Positions 20,385-32,300 of a stretch of 64,000 nucleotides of DNA are shown here, piece by piece. This DNA is from Tritrichomonas musculus. Its lineage: Eukaryota; Parabasalia; Tritrichomonadida; Tritrichomonadidae. Each line of letters starts with the position of its first letter. Positions within the stretch are counted from its first letter, which is position 1. Under the pieces are notes generated by a model that was not told the origin of the DNA, made no database searches, and worked only from the letters and a program-made list of their open reading frames with translations. The translations under genes and the position numbers were made by a program. The stretch spans positions 558,001-622,000 of the forward strand of contig JAPFFF010000006.1 of the NCBI GenBank assembly GCA_039105265.1, read 5' to 3'.

Positions 20385-22670
20385 ATGAGCAATTCAACAG
20401 ATACTTTTGTAGATTTAAGTGAATATTCTAAAATGCAAAAAAAAAGGACAAAGCGGATTTGGTGAAGTATATAAAATCAAAGAAAAAGAAACAGATCAAC
20501 TTTATGCAGCAAAGATCTCACTAACACCAATCACCAGTAATTCCCAAGCAGAAATACTTAATCTTTCACGAGAAGTTAATAGCAATGCAAGTATGATTCA
20601 TCCGACCATATTAAAATTTATTGGTTACAGTTCCACCAGTTTTAATAATGAACCAAACCCAGTAATTATTAGCGAATATGCATCAAATGGCTCTCTATCG
20701 AATGTTATTGATCTCGAAAGCCACGAATCATCAGAAATTATATGGAATGACACCAAAAAATTAATCAATATTTATGGAATATCTTCAGGAATGAAATATT
20801 TACATAAAAACAAAATTCTTCATAGAGATCTCAAATCGTAAAACATACTTATGGACGATTTATTATTTCCAAAAATAGCTGATTTTGGCCTTTCAAAAAA
20901 AAATTCATAATAAAAATTCAATTACAGCTCAATCAGAAACAGGAATCAAAGGAACATTTGCCTACATAGCTCCAGAAGTTTTTGAAACAAAAAATCAAAG
21001 TGAATCCAGCGATGTTTATGCTTTTGGCCAATTAATTTTATACGAGCTTTTGAAAACAAATATTCCATTCAAAAATATGGATGCATTTCAAATATACAGA
21101 GAAGTTGTTATAAACGGTCACCGTCCACTTTTTGAATCACCGATTGATCCAGCATATCGTGATCTTATTGAAAGGTGCTGGTCACAAGATCCAAACAATC
21201 GACCAACTTTTCAAAAATTGTCGATGAACTCGAAACAAATCATGACTTTATTCTTCCTTCTGTTGACGAATACGACTATTTAGACTATGCCAACTTCATC
21301 AATCTCAGATAAGCTTCAAAAAAAAAAGAAGATCATCAAACTGGAAGATTTTGTTCGTCATCCAGAAAGCTCATCCTTTAGAAAAGTTGAAATAAGTCGA
21401 TATTTAGATAAAGACGAACAATCAATTTTTTTTTTCATCTTTCATTGACCGTCTTTTCAAAAAGGAAAAACTTTTTCCTGCTAAAGAATTTTCTGAAATT
21501 GGTGAAGATTGTCAATATCTGGCCACTCAGGCTGAAAATGATCCAGAAAAACAGTTTTTCATTGGAACTTACTTGATTGAAGGAAAAAACAAATATCCAA
21601 TCAATGTTGATCTTAATGTCAAATGCATTGAATCTGCTTCTTATTATAGTAAAATGCTCATCGATGGCAAATTAATTACAAGAAATCTCAGCAAAGCTAA
21701 GAACATTCTCTTAAAATTTTTGAATTCAAACGATAAAAAGATTTTCCTCATTGTATGCGAGAGTTCTTTACAATGAGGGAAAATACATCGAATCACGAAA
21801 ATATTTTGAACAATTTGCTAAAGAAAATGATCCGTATTCAATGTACAAGTATGGAAAAATGCTATTTTGGCTATTTTGCGGGTATAGTTGAAATTTGAAT
21901 GTTGAAGAAGCAATCCATTATCTCAATTTATCAAAAGAAAATGGATTTCGTAAAAGTGAATTAAATTTAATAATTTCGACAAAAAAATCAAAAGAATTCA
22001 TCATTTATTAATTTGCCGACAGAGACACAAAATTTCTTCGTAAAACAAATTACTAAACACAATATCAAATATATTAATAATCCAATTTTATCACAAAATC
22101 AAATTTTCATGACATTTAAAGATACACAAAAGTTGTTCTTGAATATATCGATTCGCTTTCGACAGATGCACATCATTAGAACAAGTAACATTTTCTAAAA
22201 CTGATAAATCAATGGGTGAAGGTTAGTTTGCCAATTGTTCATCTTTGAAGCAAGTCTTATTTGAAGAACCTTCTTCTTTAAAGTCAATTCAAAGTAGTTG
22301 TTTTAAAGGTTGTAAATCATTGAATCAAATAACAATACCTTCTTCTTTAACATCTATTGGTGATTGCGCTTTTTTGGGATGCACTTCTTTGCAACAAGTT
22401 ACATTCGAAACACCATCTTCTTTAAAATCAATTGGAAATTCTAGTTTTCATAGTTGCTCATCATTAACTCAAATAACCATTCCATCTCATGTAACATCTG
22501 TTGGAGATACGGCTTTTTATGGATGTTCATCATTGACTTATATCGAATTTCCATCTTCACTTAGATCAATTGAAGAATTCGCATTATATGATTGCAAAGC
22601 ATTAGCGAAAGTGATTATTTCTCAACATTTTTGGAAAAAATTGAAATTTTCTAAACAAGCGAATTATTAA
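20385..22670 (+). pseudogene. Decayed tyrosine-kinase-like protein kinase / Sel1-repeat / BspA leucine-rich-repeat gene
   Basis: An ATG at 20385 opens a kinase-like sequence that is broken in several frames: KKKGQSGFGEVYKI (glycine loop), YAAKISL (VAIK-like Lys), ILHRDLKS followed by a stop where N is expected, ILMDDLLFPKIADFGLS (DFG), a frame change, FAYIAPEVF and SSDVYAFGQLILYELL, and RDLIERCWSQDPNNRPTF, the TKL-type end. From about 21240 to 22010, in shifting frames, come Sel1-like solenoid pieces (YYSKMLIDGKLITRNLSKAKN; ESRKYFEQFAKEND). From about 22160 to 22667 lie BspA/TpLRR units (SSLKSIQSSCFKGCKSLNQI; SVGDTAFYGCSSLTYI). The order kinase-Sel1-LRR suggests one ancestral multidomain gene. 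At least five interruptions make it non-functional as a whole, although the LRR frame at 22245-22667 is still open. Confidence 0.8.
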
Positions 22671-22696
22671 TCATCACCAACTGCTCCACAAACATT

Positions 22697-22740
<44 letters not shown>

Positions 22741-23833
22741 TTTGATATTGGAAAATAAAACTTTACGAATTTACCGTAACAACTTTTTGAGAGCCAAGCT
22801 CTCAAAAAATGTGGAGGAAAATTCTTAAACCTCTGAATTGCTTTCACTTTTTGAGTTTTTCTCACTCAAAAAGTGAAACATTCAAGAGATTTTATAATTT
22901 ATTTTTTTTTAATTTAAATTATTTATATTGGTCATTTATATTGGTTTGTGTCGTCATCTACATCAACCAGTTAAAAAGATTGTATCGAGCAGCGCCTTTT
23001 CGTTATCATTATCAATATCTGCAATTATTTATATCAAATTCTGTTGCTCTTTGCACCTGTTTCGAGTCGAAGTTTGAGTAAGTAATACTATTTCCTATCC
23101 TTTTTTTTTTTTTTTTTTTTTTTTCTGAATACAACGATCACTTCCAGAATCGTCACTTTCACTTTTTGAATGATCGATTTTTGAAAGGTGTATCAAAAAT
23201 CATTGTTAAAATTTGAATGCTTTGTCACCTTTCCTAAAATAGTGGTAGTTGGAATTTGAAATTTATACAAATAAATGCAATCATTATACGCATATATATC
23301 TAATATATTATTTTTGGATGACTTGGTGCGTTGAATTTGGTACAATATTTGATTTAATAGCATCATTAATTTTTTCTAAAAAAAGTTTATATCTCAGCCT
23401 TTTTTCATAAATATTAAATCCTATTTGTAGATACTTTTAATCCATCAATTAATCTATTATGAATTACTTGAAATTGCAAATCTGCCATTTTCAATTGTCC
23501 TTAATCAAATATAAAAAGTAATATTTATAAACATTTACTATAATATTATTTATAAATAAAATAAAATTTTGAATAAATTTATTACATAACATAAAAAAAT
23601 AATAATATGAATAAAATGATCATTCAATTAGTTGATCCACATTTATAAAAATATATATGAAAGGTATAGATCAATGTGTCAATTGATACCAAAAATAAAA
23701 TAAATGACATTCAACGAACAAATTTATTAGAAAATTAAATATTTTGAATGATTTTTTTATAACTACAAAGATAAAAAAAATCCATTTCTTTTTGAGCGGT
23801 ATATATTAACAATGACTTAAATTAAAAACGCTA
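22671..23833. other. 1.2-kb spacer with a 34-A run, two perfect hairpins and a 24-T run
   Basis: A poly(A) run at 22701-22734 is followed by two perfect hairpins (22784-22808, 11-bp stem; 22842-22878, 14-bp stem) and later by a poly(T) run at 23101-23124. Between them, 22980-23085 carries scraps resembling a worn BspA LRR unit (ISNSVALCTCFES-like). No intact gene is seen from here to 23833. Confidence 0.45.
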
Positions 23834-24100
23834 TTATTTTAAGTTTTGGGTTGAACGAGTTTGCGATGATGGTTTTTGATAAATACCTAAATACTTTTGA
23901 TCTTCTGGACGAGGAAATTTTTTCCTAAGTTCGTCTTTAAGCTCTTCATTAAGAGATCTGAGTTCAGTTATTAGAGAGTCTTCTTCTTGGCCTGGTTGCA
24001 TTTGTGAATCTGCATATCTCATTTTGCTATTTCCTTGGCTTCTTCTATTTCCTCTTTGACTAATTTCTTTTCCACCATAAGAAACATTAACTGTAGTCAT
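23834..24100 (-). CDS. Small hypothetical protein, 88 aa
   Basis: An ATG-started frame encodes a hydrophilic 88-residue protein beginning MTTVNVSYGGKEISQRGNRR. The N-terminal half is Gly/Arg/Gln-rich and probably disordered. Residues of about 45-62 (LITELRSLNEELKDELRKKF) form a likely short amphipathic helix or coiled coil. The end is Ser/Thr/Gln-rich. There is no signal peptide or membrane segment. The composition is much less AT-biased than that of the spacers on both sides, which favours a real gene. No family is recognised; short microtubule-associated or flagellar proteins can look like this, but that is a guess. Confidence 0.5.
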   Translation of the reverse strand: MTTVNVSYGGKEISQRGNRRSQGNSKMRYADSQMQPGQEEDSLITELRSLNEELKDELRKKFPRPEDQKYLGIYQKPSSQTRSTQNLK

Positions 24101-24482
24101 AATAGAATTTTAGTTTTTTCAATATTATCAAAAAGTTTAATATTTATGATAGTTCAAAGATGAGAAGAGATGAAAGTAATACTCTCGATAGATTTATAAT
24201 GAATATTAAACTTTCATCTCTATCAAGAGGCTTAAAAAATGATATACTGCTAATAAAATTACATTTTCTTATAAGAATTCATTTATAAAAATGATTATAA
24301 TCTTTATTTTGCAATTTTTACGTGAAAATTCATTATAAAAATTAAAAACATCTAATAATGAATGAAAAACTTTATATAAATAAAAAGTAGCTTTGAAATA
24401 TTTTTGTTTTGAAATTTTATGTTTTGAATAAATAAATAAATTCAAATTCAAATATAAAATTGATCGATTTATACAGATATAA
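24101..24482. other. Spacer between divergent genes
   Basis: AT-rich, with no gene. A partial inverted similarity (GATGAAAG at about 24168 and CTTTCATC at about 24212) lies in its left third. Confidence 0.3.
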
Positions 24483-27400
24483 ATGCAACAATTTCGTTTT
24501 TCTATACGTGATAAAGTATTTAGAATAACAAATCACAAATCAACTTATATTAGACTATATACGCATTTAAAGTCTCAAAGGGCCACCCTTCAAAACGTAT
24601 ATAATGATTTAAATAACCAAATAAACAAAATCGAGCAAAAACAGAAAGAAAATCCAGAACAAGACAAGAAAGATACAAATCAAGAGAAAGAACTAAACGA
24701 ATTGAAAAATGTTTTTCATTTTCTCAAAAAACTTTTAAAATACGATTTATGCTCTCTTATTTTAAACTCTCCAAGACATATGGCAAAGCTTAGCAAAGAT
24801 TTTCTTCACTCTCCTCAGGAAGGATTACATAATATAATGATTTCATCAAACTCTTCTTTGTCTTTCACATCAAATCTTATGCGTTCATCAAAATCTAAGG
24901 ATCACTCAACTTCATCAATGCCATTAAGCAAAATTATTAATATAATCGAGTCATCATGCGTTTTTTTCGTTAAATTTCAATCAATGTTATTATCTAGTTT
25001 TAAATACAACCAAAATAATAAAAATTCGGTTCCAATGGGAGCGATGTTACTAAATAACGCCACTGATAACAAAGTAAATCATACAAACACGACTGACAAT
25101 GATAATAATAATTCAAATGCACCTACTGAGGAAGTTACAGATACATTAATTTGCCGTTTATGTAATGAACATATCAATGCAGATCTTTTTGATGAACACA
25201 TTAAGTCATGCGCAATCGCTTTTAAGAGCGATTTAAAATTGAAAGACATTAATGCCTCGCTTTCCGATCAAATTGAACAAATTCGTCAACACTTTATTTC
25301 AACTGAATGGCCAGGCGATCTTCAAGATGCCACTACAATAGTTTTACCTATGTTACACGTTGCAATTCTCTTAAAACAGGCCAAAGAAGTTGACGCAAAT
25401 ACACCAGAAGGACTTGAAGAACTCGAAGACATTGAATTAGCACTTTTTCAGATTCCAATTTCTGAACTTGAAGATGAGAAAATGAAAATTCATGACGATG
25501 AGTCAAACGGTCCCACCAGGAGTAGAAAACGGTTTCAGACAGTTTCGCTAACTTCAACATCTTTGTTTTTTAATCGTGCTATTTACATGTCGTCTGTTTC
25601 AATGATTCAAGATAAGATTAAAGTTTCCGTTGCTTTGAACAGCGCAAGCAGCGTATTGAAAAACACAAGAATTAGCGGATCAGACAGAGTTTGTGAAATT
25701 GTCAAAATTACTGATTTTATCTTGATCAAGAAAATTTCAGCTGGCGCTTTTGCACGCGTTTTTCTTGCCCAGATGAAAAAGACAGGCGACATATTCGCAA
25801 TGAAAGTTACGCCAAAAAGCAGTTTAAAACACAAAAATGAAGTTTCGCGGATTATTATTGAAAAGAATATCATGCTTAATTTCAACAGCACTTATATTGT
25901 TAATTTTTGTATGTACTTTTTTTGATTGATTGAAAGAAAAAAAATAGAAAACGAAATTTAAAAATAAATATTTATTATTAAAGAGGAATGAAAGGAGTAA
26001 GATACAACATTAATTAAATTTCTCAATTATCAAACAAATTATTTTCAATCCAAACTCAAAACAAAATTAATTTCATTTATTTAAGATTATTACTCAACGT
26101 TAAGCAGTATTCATTGCCACAGAAAGAATATCGCAATCAATTTTTTTTTTTTTTTTTCCTTTTTTTTAAGATCAAAAGGATCAACAATCAAAAAACTCCT
26201 TTCCCTTTTTAATATTTATTTATTTTTAATTAATCTATTTTTTTTCTTTCTTTCAATTTTTTTTTTTTTTGTAAGCTAACCTTTTAGATTATTCAATTAT
26301 TGGTAAAAACAATCTTTATCTAGTAATGGAGTACTTACCCGGAGGTGACCTATTTTCACTTCTTCAGGGAGTCGGATCATTTGATGAAACAACTGCAAAA
26401 ATCTACACACTTGAGATTCTCCAAGCTCTTCTCTACCTTAGACAGAATGGAATAGTCCACAGAGATTTAAAACCAGATAATCTTCTTATCAGTTCCACCG
26501 GCCACATCAGATTAGCGGATTTTGGTCTTTCTCATCTCGGTTTGATTGATCGTCAAAACAATGCCGGCACAGATGGTCCAGCTGACGGCCCACCATCACC
26601 AAGAGAAGCACAGACTACAGCATCGTCGCCATTAGTTCAACCACAACAACAAGAAGTCCATTCGCCAAGCACTACTTCCAATTTTGCTGGGTCACCGAAG
26701 GCGAGTAAGAAAGATACAGTTAAGACGCCAACACGATCGCCACATATTGCATCATCTAGTCAAACCGAGATTGATGTTAATTCGAACAACAACACAATCA
26801 CCTTTTACAATCATTCACCTAGCAGTTATTCATTAGCTGATGACTGCGAAAGTAGTATTTGTGCAAATGATGTCGTTGGCACACCTGATTACATTGCACC
26901 TGAAATATTAATGAGTAATCCACATAGTTTCACTGCAGATTACTGGAGTCTTGGATGCATTTTATTTGAATTTCTTGTCGGAATCCCCCCATTTCACGCA
27001 GCCACTGAAAATGAGACATTCAAAAACATTTTAACAGGAAAAATGCATCCTTTTGAAGAAGAAGATGATGGAGACGAAGAAGATGAAGAAGATGTCATTC
27101 AAATTTCCGATGAAGCTAAAGATTTGATTCTAAAGCTTCTCGAACAAGATCCTTCCAAAAGACTTGGTGTTAATGGAGTTGAAGAGATTAGTAATCATCC
27201 ATGGTTTGACGAATTTCGTGGTCAAGATGTTGATAAGATTGAGCCACCATTCAAACCACAATTGAAAGGAATAGATGACACTGGCTACTTCAAACAACGT
27301 TATTCATTCCGAGAAAGAGATGATGAAGATATCATTGAAGATATAGCGAACGAATTTGACGAGAAAAATAATGACCAAAATGATAAAAAAGATAATGATA

Positions 27401-29019
27401 AAACAAACCAAGATTTAAAAATCGCTCAAAAAGACAACAACGATAACATAAATGCGAATAACAATTCAAATAATTCTAGGCGACCGTTAAAAAAAGGAAA
27501 TAGTAGTGACAATTTCATACAGCTTGTTGATAGCTACAGCGATTCTGACAGTGAAAATGGTAATTCTAGTGACAGCTATAATTCATTAGACTCTAATGAA
27601 GTAGAGAATAGTAAATTGACTCCTATTAGTAATACAGCAAATAATATTGAACAATTTAATGAAGAAATTAATGTTGGCGATATTGATATTGGCCAATCAA
27701 ATGATAACATTGATGCTAAGTACTTGAAAGAGAAAAGGAAGTCTAAAAGAAGAAGAAATGAAAATAAAGAAAGTTCTCACTCTGGAAGCTTCAGTTTTAA
27801 GAAGAAAAAGAAAAGTGATTTTGATGTGATGACTAAGAATTCTTCGTACTTTAAAAATAAGGCAAAAAATGATCTGATGAGCGAATTCCAATCTGTAGGA
27901 ATCGACCAAATAATGAAGAAAAATGAAGAACTTTCAAAAACAAGATCTACAAAAGAAAAGAAAGATGGTAGTAAAATTGGTTCTGCTAATCCAAGGGATG
28001 CTCAACCAAACTTGCAATTATACACTTTTGTTAAAAGTTCAAGTACAAGCGATCTTACAAAGACCGATCATTCTGAAGAGGAGGATAAAAATCAAACAGA
28101 ATTAAGCAGCCATGTACAAAGCATGCCTCAGTCACCACTATTGAGTTCTTCAAAGTTGTCTATTGATATTCCAATTAAATCTGACTATTCAACTGAAAAT
28201 GAAGCTGAAGCTGAAATTGAAAAAAGTACTGACAATAAAAGATCGTCTCAGAAAATCGAATGCGATAATAATGTTGAAAACGATAATAAGAGATCACCAA
28301 ATAAAATTGATTCCAAAGATCAGAAATCAGATTCACCAGATAAGTTGTTATCGGATAAAAGTGACAATGACGATATAAAAACATCAGATAAAAAGAGTAA
28401 AAAGAAACCGTCTATAAGCAAAAGAAAGTTAAAGAGATCATCAAATGAAACTGAAAAAACATCTCCATCAAAATTATTTAAGCATTTATTCAGTAAGAAA
28501 TCAAAAGGTGAAAATAAAGATTCATTGAGATCAAATGAATCAATGAAAAATTCATCAGGCAATCAATCTCCACGTGAAGAAAAAAAACATATTTCTTCTC
28601 CTACTAAAAATAATACTAAACAAGGACATAATGAAAATAGAAGAGGATCTATTCCAAAACCAGAGGCTATACCTCGTTCAAAATATAATAAGAAATATAC
28701 AAAATTGGCTATGACTAGAGAGAAAGATTCGGCTATGGCAAAAACAGAAAATGAACGAAAATCATTGAATCCAGTAATACAAACTCCAATTCAAAATATT
28801 ACCCCTGAACGGATTAAATCTACTTCAATGGAAGACGATGGTTCGCTTGAAGCAAGACCGAGAGTTAGATCAAAGAAAAAGATGTTACCTACAAAACAGT
28901 TTGTATTAAATACAGCTTCAATACACATCGAATCACATACTAAAAGCAAGATTGCAGCTAGAAGAAAAAATAGAGATAGAAGATTGTCGTTAATTGCTGA
29001 ACAACTACAAAATTCATGA
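24483..29019 (+). CDS. Two-exon IRE/Rim15/MAST-type AGC protein kinase
   Basis: Exon 1 is 24483-25908 and exon 2 is 26288-29019; joined they give 1385 aa. An N-terminal helical region precedes a C2H2-like finger (CRLCNEHINADLFDEHIKSC, residues 224-243), as found in plant IRE and yeast Rim15 kinases. The kinase domain follows: IKKISAGAFARVFLA, Lys441 in AMKV, LVMEYLPGGDLFSLL, HRDLKPDN (Asp535), DFG (Asp553), GTPDYIAPE at about 673 and an AGC tail-like region. The activation segment carries an insert of about 100 residues rich in Ser/Pro/Gln, as in Rim15 and Greatwall. The C-terminal 600 residues are low-complexity, Asp/Asn/Ser/Lys-rich and probably disordered. In other eukaryotes this group links nutrient or cell-cycle signals to PP2A inhibition or polarity; that role here is inferred. 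The intron falls inside a codon between kinase subdomains IV and V, and joining restores the motif. Confidence 0.9.
25909..26287 (+). other. 379-nt spliceosomal intron in the AGC kinase gene
   Basis: The donor is GTATGT (25909-25914), the trichomonad GTAYGT consensus. The 3' end reads GCTAACCTTTTAG (to 26287), so the branch-type CTAAC sits right at the acceptor, another parabasalid trait. The segment carries stops in the exon frame, and its removal yields the uninterrupted kinase sequence IVNFYYSIIGKNNLYLVMEY. Confidence 0.9.
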
Positions 29020-29382
29020 AATTTTGAAAATTTTCTTTTGTTAATTCAACGTATTTGTATTAATAAATTATTGTATGAATGGGTTTTAATAACTTTTAAT
29101 ACTTTTCTTCTTAATAACTTATAATAATATAATATTATCAAAATTTAAAAATCTTCATTTGAATATTTTGCTTATTGATTAAATTATTTCATTTAAGCAA
29201 TTTAAAAAAAAGCACAACTTAGTCAATAATCAATAAATTCATATTCAATCAAATATTATTTAATTAGAATTTCAAACGTACATACCTAAATAATATAAAA
29301 GAGATTAATTAAAAACAAAATTTATGATATAAAACATAATAATATATAAATAAACAATAAAATAATTCTTCATATTTGGTAA
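29020..29382. other. Spacer between convergent genes
   Basis: AT-rich, with no recognisable gene, RNA or hairpin longer than chance. Confidence 0.3.
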
Positions 29383-32300
29383 TCAATTACAAATGACAAA
29401 CAAATGAATAGAATTTTGCTTACCTAAATTTGTAATAACTGCAGAATCTCCTTTGCAAATATAAGCCTGACCACCCGCTCTTATTTTCCACTTGTTTCCA
29501 TTTTTATATTCGATTTGACCAGAATCGCCTTGCGAAAAGACAACTACAATTTTGTTTTTAGTTGCATCCAAATCCAAAGATTTTTGCGGCAAAATTTCAA
29601 TTTCATTTGACTTCAAAGATCTTTTCTCTATGCCTTTAAATGAGATAATTGAAGACTCTGGGTTTTCGATGCCAGGAATGATTCTTCTTGGAATTACTTC
29701 AGAATCATTTTTCAAAGAAGATTTCTTTTTCTTTTCTTTTTCAATCTTGAGCTTTTGAGACTCTTCAATGATATTCTCAATTGTTTCCACATTTGATGGC
29801 AAAAGTGGATCAATTTCATCTGAATTCTGAAGATCTGTTTGAACAGCATATTGCGTTAGACAACCGTTTGGAGCTGGCTTATAAATGATCTTTTCATTCA
29901 TCCAGTAACGAAGTGGCTGAGTTCTAGGACGCTTCGTTCTTCTTAATGCAATTGGAAGATCATCCGACTCAGGATCGAAAACTGCTTCTGGAGGGGAATT
30001 AACAACATTCTTTCCTTTTCTAGATGCTTTTTTAACACTTTTTGAAATTTTGGCTGAATTCGAATTTAAATCATTTTCTTGACTTTGCATTGGCTCTTCT
30101 AATTCATCATTATCTGATTGATGAGCTGATGATGGAAGAGATGGGAGCGAATGAAAAGAATCTGCTGGAAATTGAGAAGGTGATAATGATGATAGAGGCG
30201 GCGACGGCGATGGTAATGGTTGGAAAGTGGAAACATCTATGACACTTGTGCCTGCATTCATACTTGGCGATGAATTAAGATTTGCTGAATCGTTGCTTTC
30301 TCGATCCGGAAATGAATAATTAGGGAAGGAATTGTTGTGCATTTCTTCAAAGCTGATAGGCTGAGAAATTTCGGTAATGTTTTCATTCATGAGCGGAGCT
30401 TCTTCATTGAAATTGTTTTCTTGAACATGATGCCTTCCTTTTTTCCTCCTCTTTTTCTTTGTATTAGATTCTTCGGCCTCATGAATCGTTTCTAAGTTTT
30501 GCTTTTCTTCTTCTTGAATTTGCTTTTGCCTTATTTCTTCTTCTCCTCCTTCTCTTCTTCTTTTCTCTTCTTCTTCTTCTTCTTCTCTTTTTCTTTTCTC
30601 TTCTTCTTCTTTTCTTTTTCTTTCTTCTTCTTCTTCTTCTCTTCTTCTTTTCTCTTCTTCTTCTTCTTTTCTTTTTCTTTCTTCTTCTTCTTCTCTTTTT
30701 CTTTCTTCCTCTTCTTCTTCTCTTCTTCTTTTCTCTTCTTCTTCTTTTCTTTTTCTTTCTTCTTCTTCTTCTTCTCTTCTTCTTTTCTCTTCTTCTTCTT
30801 CTCTTTTTCTTTCTTCCTCTTCTTCTTCTTCTTCTTTTCTTCTTCTTTCTTCTTCTTCTTCTCTTTTTCTTTCTTCCTCTTCTTTTCTTCTTCTTTCTTC
30901 CTCTTCTTTTCTTCTTCTTTCTTCTTCTTCTCTTCTTCTTTTCTCTTCTTTCTCTTCTTCTTCTTCTCTTCTTCTTTCTTCTTCTTCTTTTAATTTCATT
31001 TCTTCATACTGTGCTCTCCTTTGTTCTTCTTCTTGATCTTGTTCACTTTTTTGTTGTGAATGATGACGATGACGGTGATGGCGAACCTTTTTTATTGAGT
31101 TTTGCTCCATTTCTGCTAGTGTTAATTTCTTACGAACTGGCGTGGAATATGAGTCATTAGTTATTTTAGCGGAGGTATCATGTAGATCATTTTTAACATC
31201 TTCATCATCAGTTGAAGAAAAAGAACTTGCATTATTTAATCCTGAAAAAAGATATGTTTCATTCTCTATTTCGTTCATATCATGCTGAAAAACTTGATCA
31301 AAGTTTTGTATTCCTAGATCAATATCTTTAAATAAAATGTCATCACTTGATTCTTCTTCATTTTCTTTTTGAATTTCCACAGTTTTTGGTGTTCTCATCT
31401 GATTAACATCTGGTGCAGGAGAAATTGGTAATTGAGGAAAAAAAGTATTATCTTCAGGTTTTATGATTTTTACTGTTTTTACTGGCGTCGTAAAATTATT
31501 AGCGTCATTATTATTATCTTTTTTTAAAATTGATTTTGGAGTTTTTATTAACTCAAGAAGTTCAGTGCCAAATCTTTGATTTATAGATACATCATTCTCT
31601 TTGTCTCTACCACTTTCGCTTAAATTATCATTTTTATCTGTATTCATACATGTTTTCTCAATATCAAAACTAAATATACCATTGGTTATGGTTTCTGGCC
31701 CTCGAAAAGTTCTCTCTGGATAATTTAATACTGTTCTGGAATTTTTTGTATCATATTGATTTTGATTAGAAGAGTTTAACCTCATATTTTCGGTTTTTGG
31801 AAAAGATGGAAATTGAATTATTTGCTTGTTTGGTTTAAAAACAGGAGCTTCATCAATTTGAGTTTTAAAAACATGCTGAAGTTTAATTTCTTTTTTTTCC
31901 AAATTTTGTTTTTGTTCTTCGGAATTGAATTTAATCCTATCATCATCCGGATGCTCTTCATTATTTAGATAATCTTCATTCTGTTTTTGCACCTCAATTT
32001 GCTGCTTCTCTTCATGGTATTGATCGGGCTGCAACTGATTTTGCTGCTGATAATGCTCTTCTGTGCGTGGCTGATTTTGTGGCTGCTGTTGATATTGTGG
32101 ATCTAACTGTGGTTGATATTGGGGCTGTTGTTGATATTGTGGATCTAATTGTGGCTGATATTGGGGCTGTTGTTGATATTGTGGATCTAATTGTGGCTGA
32201 TATTGCGGTTGTTGCGGATATTGTGGATCTAATTGTGGCTGATATTGCGGTTGTTGCGGATATTGTGGATCTAATTGTGGCTGATATTGCGGTTGTTGCG

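Noticed and set aside
22809-23081. Plus-strand frame of 90 codons downstream of the poly(A) run
   Set aside because: It crosses the hairpins and AT-rich spacer; only its last 35 codons recall a worn BspA unit, in mixed frames.
30499-30993. Plus-strand frame made almost only of Phe and Ser
   Set aside because: Antisense of the Glu/Arg-rich coiled-coil part of CENP-C.
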